Source: Candidatus Faeciplasma pullistercoris
GTDB taxonomy: Bacteria; Bacillota; Clostridia; Oscillospirales; Ruminococcaceae
Assembly (NCBI GenBank): GCA_018715525.1
Contig: DVLL01000021.1
Location: 62,001-126,000 of the forward strand
Length of the DNA stretch: 64,000 nt
Direction of reading: 5' to 3'
Under the pieces are notes generated by a model that was not told where the DNA came from, made no database searches, and saw only the letters and a list, made by a program, of their open reading frames with translations. Positions 28,808 through 36,496 of this stretch are shown here, one piece after another. The position numbers and the translations under genes were made by a program. Each line of letters starts with the position of its first letter. The stretch's first letter is position 1.

Positions 28808-30187
28808 TTAGTAAACATCTACACCGTCAATTACAACGTTAAGTCTGTCAGTAGGCATAGAGTTTTTGTTAGCCCAAATGGTAGAACCAGTGGAAATACC
28901 GTTCGGGTTCACATCAAAGCCGTTAACGGTAACATTATTGATATTGATGGTGAAAGATTCACCGTAATCGCTACCAGTTTCGATAGCTGCCTTACCGTTA
29001 AAATTACCATAGTCATTAAAGGTGCAGTTGTTAATTGTCACGGTGCTGGTACCACTGCCGTAAACCAGAACGGACTTACCACCGGAGTTAAAGGTGCAGT
29101 TCTCAAAGGTAGCATTGCTTCCCCAAGTCCACACATTGTAGCCTTCCATGTTGTTGAAGGTGCAATTAGTGAAGGTGGATTCGCCGTACAAAGTAATTCT
29201 GCCGTAAATGGTGCAGTCGATATAGGTAGCCTTGGCACGGACATAGCCATTGTAGTCCTGTTCGTCAAAGTCAAGAGTTACACCCTCGAAGGTCACAGTT
29301 GCACCATCAAGACCGTAATCGCCTTCGCCATCCTTTATGCATTTAATTTTTGTGTCCTTGGTACCGGTAATGGTAAGAGTTTTGCCTTTAGCGTTAGCGG
29401 GAATAGTGTATTCGCCTGCCGGCAGAACAACAGTACCGCCATCTTCAACAGAAGCTACTGCTTCTGCAAAAGCCTCGTAGGTAGCTTCCGTAACCACCAC
29501 TACATCGGTGAAGTCGGCTTCAGCATCGTAGCTGCTGCCGAAGCTGTCGGATTCATAAGCGAATTGGGTTGCGAGGATGTTGATGCCGAACTGGATGGAA
29601 GCTGCATTGCCGGGCTTGGCATTGGCCTCGTTGCCCACGGTTTCGGGCATATCGACCTTGATAAACAGATAGTGGCTGTCGCCGGGGAGGAGGTGATTTT
29701 CACGCTTCACCTCGCTGAGCTTGTTGGTGTACTCATAACCCACAGCGTTCTCACCCTGGAAGGCAAGGCCCAGCGTGATGTTGCCGATGTCGTTGACCTG
29801 CTGTGCCAGCGTAGACACTTCCAGATAGTCGGACAGTTTGAAGGGGGCGCCGTAGACATTGGTGCCCATAGTCTCGGAGACAATGTTCATGCCCATCTGA
29901 TACTTAAGCGCCAGAGAGCCGTTGTTGGTGACCTTCAGAGCAACCACACGGGTGTGGCCCGGCTCCCACAGGGCATCTGCAAAGAGGTTAGTGGCATTAT
30001 CCAGGTAAGACCAGCTCATGCCGTCCTGAGTGTACTGAACGTCGATGTCCAGCATACCTGCCTGAATGGAATTCAAGCCGGTAGATGCGTTGTCCGTAAA
30101 CCATGCGAATGTCGAGCCAATCAACATTGTCACGCAAAGCAGCATGGACAGACAACTAAGTAAAAGAGATTTTTTTGTTTTACTCAC
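28808..30187 (-). CDS. TasA-like SipW-dependent secreted protein with beta-helix-type C-terminal repeats
   Basis: GTG start at 30187 after AGGAGG; signal LLLSCLSMLLCVTMLIGSTFAWFTDNAST; C-terminal TFTNCTFNN.../TFENCTFNS.../TINNCTFND repeats. Confidence 0.82.
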   Translation of the reverse strand: MSKTKKSLLLSCLSMLLCVTMLIGSTFAWFTDNASTGLNSIQAGMLDIDVQYTQDGMSWSYLDNATNLFADALWEPGHTRVVALKVTNNGSLALKYQMGMNIVSETMGTNVYGAPFKLSDYLEVSTLAQQVNDIGNITLGLAFQGENAVGYEYTNKLSEVKRENHLLPGDSHYLFIKVDMPETVGNEANAKPGNAASIQFGINILATQFAYESDSFGSSYDAEADFTDVVVVTEATYEAFAEAVASVEDGGTVVLPAGEYTIPANAKGKTLTITGTKDTKIKCIKDGEGDYGLDGATVTFEGVTLDFDEQDYNGYVRAKATYIDCTIYGRITLYGESTFTNCTFNNMEGYNVWTWGSNATFENCTFNSGGKSVLVYGSGTSTVTINNCTFNDYGNFNGKAAIETGSDYGESFTININNVTVNGFDVNPNGISTGSTIWANKNSMPTDRLNVVIDGVDVY

Positions 30188-31052
30188 CGTATTTTTCCTC
30201 CTGATTGTTTGTGTCAGGCAGACAAAATCCCTGTTGCCTGTCTGCTGTATGTGAATCGGCTGAATTGCCGTTTTCACCATAAGTGTCCGATGGCATTGCC
30301 GTCGATGAGGCGTTTTGCACCATCTGCGCCTGCATCTGGGTAAGCTCCTCTATCATGCGGCGGGTTTCCTCCCGTTCTGCGGCAAGCTGCTCACGCTCGA
30401 CTTGGATTTCCGCTTTCTTTTCCTGCTGATACTGACGGAACACCTGAATGCTGTTCACGCCCTGCATGATAATCAGCAGCATAAAGGGGAGCAGGATACA
30501 GCAAATATAGCCGGGAGTGGTTTTTAAGAAAGTGAAGAAAGTTCCCACCTTCGGCAGATACCCTTCATATTTGCCGAGGACGTATTCGTATGTAACCGGC
30601 GTAGTATCATCGGTATTGGTTGTTGTACCGTAAGTGATAAAAGCAGGTTCACCGTCCTGCGTTGTTGTCAGCGAACGAATTTTATGGGTAACGACTTCAC
30701 CGAAGTTTTCCGGGTTCGTGGAACGGAAAGCGATGATGTCTCCTTCCTGCAAAGTCGCCGGGTCAACTCTCTTGGTGAGAATTAAATCGCCGGAATCAAA
30801 ATCCGTGGCTTTCATCGAGTCCGTTCTAACGATAAACATCTGATACCCGAACAGGCTGCGTTCATTTCGGTCAAAGGTTGTGACGGAAATGATGGTGAAT
30901 ATCATCATTGCAACCGCCGCAATCGCCACCAGCCAGACGAATATGTTTTTCAGAATGTAAAGAATCTTCGCTCCGGTGGAGCGTTCCTTCTTCGATTTCT
31001 GTTTATTGGGCGATGCTTGCGTTTCATATCGCCCTTTCGTTTTGGTTGGCAT
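30180..31052 (-). CDS. Signal peptidase I, SipW/ER type
   Basis: FIVRTDSMKATDFDSGDLIL (Ser) and GEVVTHKIRSL (His instead of Lys); long coiled-coil tail QQEKKAEIQVEREQLAAEREE. Confidence 0.9.
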   Translation of the reverse strand: MPTKTKGRYETQASPNKQKSKKERSTGAKILYILKNIFVWLVAIAAVAMMIFTIISVTTFDRNERSLFGYQMFIVRTDSMKATDFDSGDLILTKRVDPATLQEGDIIAFRSTNPENFGEVVTHKIRSLTTTQDGEPAFITYGTTTNTDDTTPVTYEYVLGKYEGYLPKVGTFFTFLKTTPGYICCILLPFMLLIIMQGVNSIQVFRQYQQEKKAEIQVEREQLAAEREETRRMIEELTQMQAQMVQNASSTAMPSDTYGENGNSADSHTADRQQGFCLPDTNNQEEKYGE

Positions 31053-31591
31053 TATTCAAACTCCTTTCCGGGGTTGTTCTTGGTCTGTACCCCAACGGCA
31101 GACAGTTCAAATGTCAGCCCCTCTCCCTGCACAGCATTTCCGCTTCCTTTGGGGAAATGGAAACGGATGGTCAAATCCTGCCGCTGTCCGCTCTCCAAAG
31201 TTGCTTCCATTGCAGGAACAGTTTCCTTCGTCAGCTCGGAGAGTTTTCCGGTCAGCAAAATATTGTCGTCTTCATCCAATATGGTGACGTCCAACACATC
31301 ACCCAATCCGCCGCTGATTTGGGAAAAATACAGCTTGTAGTACACCGCCCAGGTGCCGTTGTTTTTGATGTAGAACGGCTTTTCTACGGTCATACCAGGC
31401 TCAAAAAGATATTCGTCTGCGGTGATGACCGGCTTGCCGCCGTTCAAATCAATTCCGATGCCGCCGGTTTGAAAGCTGTTGTATTCCAGTTTGGCTACTT
31501 GGTAAGCAAGGGCAAAACTCGTTACGGCAAGACAGCAGCAGAGGACAGCAAGGACAATCACGCTCACAGTCAGTCTTTTCTTCTTATCCAT
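31052..31591 (-). CDS. TasA/camelysin-like secreted protein
   Basis: MDKKKRLTVSVIVLAVLCCCLAVTSFALAYQVAKLEYNSFQTGGIGIDLNGGKP; FEPGMTVEKPFYIKNNGTWAVYYKLY. Confidence 0.75.
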   Translation of the reverse strand: MDKKKRLTVSVIVLAVLCCCLAVTSFALAYQVAKLEYNSFQTGGIGIDLNGGKPVITADEYLFEPGMTVEKPFYIKNNGTWAVYYKLYFSQISGGLGDVLDVTILDEDDNILLTGKLSELTKETVPAMEATLESGQRQDLTIRFHFPKGSGNAVQGEGLTFELSAVGVQTKNNPGKEFE

Positions 31592-32732
31592 TTTGCTGCT
31601 CCTCCTTTTTGCGTTTTGTCAGTAACAGGAGAATCAGCGCAAGCAGAGAAACACCTGCTAAAACCGAATAAAGCATACTGCCGGAATCATCGCCGGTTTT
31701 GGGATTGTCCGGTTCGGGCGGATTCGGATTCACCGGAACATTGGGTGACCAGTTGTGGAACCGGGGAACAGCATGGTAGGCTTCGCCGTTTTTCTCATAG
31801 GCTACAGTTGCTTGATAGGCTTTGTCTCTCTTTGTTACCGTAACGGTGATTTGATACACGGCGTCGTCGTAGGTCGCACCCGCCTTGGTTCCTGCTTTCT
31901 CAGTTAAGAAATATGTATAAGTACCTGCGGCGTTGAAACTCATGGTATCGAACTCCACATGACCGTCATCGTTCTTTACACTTTGGATGAGTTTTCCTGC
32001 GGCATCTTTCAATTCAAAGGTGAAGTCGTTTCCTCTGGCAAACTTACCGTCCAGCACTTTTTCTGCCGTCAGCTTTACGACTGCGGAGAAATATTCGGTA
32101 GGATTGTCGGGGTCGGTAGGATCGTCGGGGTCGGTAGGATCGTCGGGGTCGGCAGGATCGTCGGGGTCGGTAGGATCGTCGGGGTCGGTCGGCTTATCGG
32201 GAGATGTTTCCTCTAAGAACCACCAGCGGAAATCCGCTTTCAGGGATTGGTACATATATCGCTTGCCATCCGTATCGATTTCATTTACCGAGCCAACGGA
32301 GGTATCCAGATAAACGGTAAGCCGGTAAGTCAGACTTTTTTCCGATGCGGATAAGTTTTGCGTGAGGGAGCTCGGCATCTCCAACATCAAACCGTCATAC
32401 AGTACCGTCCCTTTATCCGGCAAAGCAACTTTTATTTTCAGCACCTCGGAAAGAATTTCATAACCGGGATGAATGTCTGCGTGGTAATGCAGAGTAATTT
32501 CTCCTTTGTGAGATACATTTACGGTGACATCTTTCGTTACGGAATCGCCGGGAAACATATTCTCTACGGCAAAGGGAAGCAGCGTACTGTCATCCGCAGA
32601 CTTCAGGCTGATTGCGGATTTCTCTGTAGTTTCTGCTGCAAAAGCCGTAGGAACAAACGATGTCATCAATATAAAAGCCAACAGGATGGCTGCCATACTT
32701 CTGAAGCCGGAATATTTCCTTTTTTCTTTCAT
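31584..32732 (-). CDS. Cell-wall-anchored pilin-like protein (TasA-like N-terminus, PTDPDD linker, Spy0128/FctA-like domain, NPKTG sorting signal)
   Basis: ATG at 32732 after AAGGAGTG; YFSAVVKLTAEKVLDG...FTFELKDAAGKLIQS; NPKTGDDSGSMLYSVLAGVSLLALILLLLTKRKKEEQ. Confidence 0.82.
   Translation of the reverse strand: MKEKRKYSGFRSMAAILLAFILMTSFVPTAFAAETTEKSAISLKSADDSTLLPFAVENMFPGDSVTKDVTVNVSHKGEITLHYHADIHPGYEILSEVLKIKVALPDKGTVLYDGLMLEMPSSLTQNLSASEKSLTYRLTVYLDTSVGSVNEIDTDGKRYMYQSLKADFRWWFLEETSPDKPTDPDDPTDPDDPADPDDPTDPDDPTDPDNPTEYFSAVVKLTAEKVLDGKFARGNDFTFELKDAAGKLIQSVKNDDGHVEFDTMSFNAAGTYTYFLTEKAGTKAGATYDDAVYQITVTVTKRDKAYQATVAYEKNGEAYHAVPRFHNWSPNVPVNPNPPEPDNPKTGDDSGSMLYSVLAGVSLLALILLLLTKRKKEEQQNG
32098..32187 (-). 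repeat. 18-bp tandem repeat, 5 copies, encoding the (PTDPDD)n linker
   Basis: gtaggatcgtcggggtcg x5 with single-base variants. Confidence 0.9.
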
Positions 32733-32757
32733 ATCGTTCACTCCTTGGGGTTTCATT

Positions 32758-33387
32758 TTATGATTGCTCAGCAGGTTCCTCCTGCCGGTGAGTTCTTTCA
32801 TAGCAGGCGTAGATAGCAGTATATACATTGCGAAAAACTCGCTCTGCCGTTTCTTCCGTGTTGGGATGCTCGCCGTTTGCAACCTGCATTGCAAATCCGT
32901 AAACCGAATTGAATATCATATACAGCAGCGTTGCGGCTTCGTCTCTGTCCCGGAATGTGGGATAGAGCAAATCACTCAGCTCGTCCAGCCATTTTTTATG
33001 ATCGTCCATTGCATACTTTGTAAAGCCGGGGGAGTTATAGTAGTATACAAGAAACTTGCAGATGTCGGGATTTTCGGTCAGGTACTTCCACGCTGTTTTG
33101 ATTACATAAGCACTGCGTTCTTCCAGCGGCTTTTCATCAATCATTTGATTTTCGTAGTCTATCGCCTTCACAAGAATGTTCATCAGCTTATCGTTCTCAC
33201 TGATGTATGCCTGTGACAGCAGATGGTCTTTGTCATTGAAGTAACGATAGATAAAGGCATCCTGAAAACCGGCTTCCTTGCCGATCAGACGGGTACTGGA
33301 GTTTTCAATGCCAACCCTTGCGACAACAGTTACCGTACTTTTCAATAGCACCGCTTTCTTATCAATATCGCCATATACTCTGCCCAA
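32758..33387 (-). CDS. TetR/AcrR family transcriptional regulator
   Basis: STRLIGKEAGFQDAFIYRYFNDKDHLLSQAYI helix-turn-helix; start ambiguous (TTG 33387 after GGAGG, or 33402). Confidence 0.82.
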   Translation of the reverse strand: MGRVYGDIDKKAVLLKSTVTVVARVGIENSSTRLIGKEAGFQDAFIYRYFNDKDHLLSQAYISENDKLMNILVKAIDYENQMIDEKPLEERSAYVIKTAWKYLTENPDICKFLVYYYNSPGFTKYAMDDHKKWLDELSDLLYPTFRDRDEAATLLYMIFNSVYGFAMQVANGEHPNTEETAERVFRNVYTAIYACYERTHRQEEPAEQS

Positions 33388-33496
33388 TTCACACGCCTCC
33401 AACGCTAATCCCTGCGTTTATAATTGCAAACGCTACTTTTTGTGTAAAATTTTTTCGGAGAAAAACTCTCTGAAAACTACTGCGAGATGTCAACAT

Positions 33497-33522
33497 TCCT
33501 CAAAAGGTAGACTTTTTGAGAA
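33497..33522. promoter_or_regulatory. 26-bp hix-like imperfect palindrome (left site)
   Basis: TCCTCAAAAGGT-AG-ACTTTTTGAGAA. Confidence 0.5.
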
Positions 33523-33587
33523 ACGCACCAAATGGTCTTTTAACAAAGATAATTCCAGCCTACAACCATTGATTTGCTGAAAAACCG

Positions 33588-33616
33588 TTGAAATCTGCGG
33601 TGGTTTGTGCTATTAT
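33588..33616 (+). promoter_or_regulatory. SigA-type promoter between the two palindromes, pointing away from the minus-strand surface operon
   Basis: TTGAAA-17 nt-TATTAT. Confidence 0.55.
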
Positions 33617-33713
33617 TTAATTACGATGCGAACCGTCATAAAGTCTAACCTTGTGATAGTTCGCTTTATCTTTGTTTCAAATCTGCTCACCCGAACTGTT
33701 CTGAGGGGGTAGA

Positions 33714-33739
33714 TTATCAAAAGGTACACCTTTTGATAA
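33714..33739. promoter_or_regulatory. 26-bp perfect hix-like palindrome (right site); the perfect arms extend to 33712..33741
   Basis: TTATCAAAAGGT-AC-ACCTTTTGATAA. Confidence 0.6.
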
Positions 33740-33822
33740 TCCCCACATAGACGACCTGCGGAGCCTGCTGAAAACAAAAAAAGCGATTTCAAATTGTAAA
33801 TTGTAATTTTTTTGCCAAACTC

Positions 33823-33851
33823 TTGACAATTCAGGATTTTAGTGGTACAAT
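33823..33851 (+). promoter_or_regulatory. SigA-type promoter facing the 3' end of the serine recombinase gene
   Basis: TTGACA-17 nt-TACAAT. Confidence 0.6.
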
Positions 33852-33873
33852 ATCAAGCGTATTAGTGGGTTTG

Positions 33874-33910
33874 TGTCGCTGTCATAAGGTTGTACCTAAT
33901 GACAGCGACA
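33874..33910. other. 37-nt near-perfect hairpin/inverted repeat
   Basis: TGTCGCTGTCAT-a-AGGT-tgt-ACCT-a-ATGACAGCGACA. Confidence 0.75.
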
Positions 33911-33917
33911 TTGTTCG

Positions 33918-34863
<946 letters not shown>

Positions 34864-35651
34864 GGAAGGTAAAGTCAGCGCTTTCGTTCTGAAGCAGATA
34901 TGCCCTGAAGCTGTCCTTCTGCTCGGATACCCAGGTCAAGGGAAGTCCTGCGGCAAGATGGACACGGGCAGAGGTCAGCCTGCGGATATTCAGCTCTCTG
35001 GCAACGGCGGCAAGGGTGAGAATATAATAATCGCTGTCGGTCATCTTGTCGGAGATAAATTCCTTGTGTTCCTCTCCGATCAGATAATACCTGCCCTCAT
35101 AGATCAGCAGATTGCTTTTGAATGTGGGTTCTTTGTCATAGACAGCAACGCCGGTTTTGAAGCAACAGTGGGCGATCTTGATATTGCCGTAGCCGTGGTC
35201 GATGCCGATGATGATGGGGTTATTGTTCATAAAATTCATATTGGTTCCTTTCTGCCGCATAGCGGCGGTACAACGGAGGCGGATTTGACATGAAATATTA
35301 CAGGGAGTATATGTCAAAGAAAACATTGCGCCTTTCCCGCTGCACTCTAAACAAAGACGGAGTTGACGGGAAGACGGAGACATCGGGATATATAACGCTC
35401 GTTCCGCAGGGATATCCGGCTGAAAACTTCCCGGAAGAGGTAAAAGCGGATTTAGTTTATAACGATGTTGAGTTTTGGCAAATGTGAAAGTCATTTTAAT
35501 ACAAGAGGCTGCCGATGAATTTCGCGGCAAAAGAAGCGATAAACAAAGGTGTAGGATTACAATAGATATGTAACAAAAGGTGAAAAAAGAGGAGCGAATG
35601 GGTCAATCCTAAATTCTGTGTAAACTCTGTTTTGTGTGAGAATAGAGCATA

Positions 35652-35699
35652 ATTTAATCAAGGCAGCAGCGGTTTGACCGTCTGCTACCTTGATTAAAT
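35652..35699. repeat. Long hairpin, possible insertion-element end or terminator remnant
   Basis: ATTTAATCAAGG(c)AGCAG...CTGCT(a)CCTTGATTAAAT. Confidence 0.5.
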
Positions 35700-36027
35700 C
35701 TTAACGCCGCGGTGGGGATAGATTTCAATGGCGACGAAGACGTTCATTTTGCAGGTTTGTAGCTTTGCCAATGATGTATTGCAAAAATAGGAAAAGGATG
35801 TAGTCAGGAGACTTTCGGTTAAGAGACCTGATGGGGGAAATTATAGTACTTTCTATTCTTACTTACGTCATTTTTATTTGCCAATCCAAACTCGCTGACA
35901 GCCGGTACACATCTTTTTAAATGCCAAATTGTTTTATGGCTTGTTTTTCACAGGCAAATGTGATATACTACTCTTAATTGTTTATACAATTCACCCATAA
36001 ATTTAAAAAATATAAGGAGACTTAATC

Positions 36028-36435
36028 ATGGATGTAATTTCACTTGCAAGAGAACTCGGCAAGGCAATTCAGGCTGATGAAAGGTATACAAAGTACCTTG
36101 CAGCAAGGGAAGCAAACGACAAGGATGTAGAGCTTCAGAAGCTTATCGGAGACTTTAATCTCGGCAGGATGCAGCTCAATCAGGAAATGTCCAAAAAGGA
36201 AGATAAGGACAACGACAAGATCAACGAGCTCAATGCAAGCATCAGAAAGCTTTACGGTCAGATTATGACCAATCCCTCAATGAGCGAGTTTAATGATGCA
36301 AAGGTTGAGATGGACAGAATGCTTGACCAGATAAATAACATCATTACACAGTCGGCTAACGGCGCTGATCCCGCGACATGTGAGGCTGAGCACCAGTGCA
36401 CCGGAAGCTGCGCTTCCTGCGGAGGATGCCACTAA
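36028..36435 (+). CDS. YlbF/YmcA family protein with Cys-rich C-terminal tail
   Basis: 135 aa helical YlbF-like; CEAEHQCTGSCASCGGCH tail. Confidence 0.8.
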   Translation: MDVISLARELGKAIQADERYTKYLAAREANDKDVELQKLIGDFNLGRMQLNQEMSKKEDKDNDKINELNASIRKLYGQIMTNPSMSEFNDAKVEMDRMLDQINNIITQSANGADPATCEAEHQCTGSCASCGGCH

Positions 36436-36496
36436 TAATTAAGCGGCAAGCTGCAAAATTTTTAACCATAATTTGAGTATACGGAGTGAGTTTTAG

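Noticed and set aside
28730-30163. 477-aa + strand ORF antisense to the TasA-like gene
   Set aside because: It is the mirror frame of a gene with a clear signal peptide, SD and domain repeats. The translation has no recognisable domain and is a codon-bias artefact.
30908-31843. 311-aa + strand ORF antisense to sipW/TasA-like/pilin genes
   Set aside because: It spans parts of three minus-strand genes with overlapping stop/start junctions and has no plausible domain.
32098-32187. Short regular repeat array that could suggest CRISPR
   Set aside because: 18-bp units are contiguous with no spacers and translate to (PTDPDD)n inside an ORF.
35290-35487. 65-aa + strand ORF (MKYYREYMSKKTLRLSRCTLNKDG...)
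   Set aside because: Possibly a gene fragment, but no domain was recognised and the region is full of remnants; not supported as a CDS.
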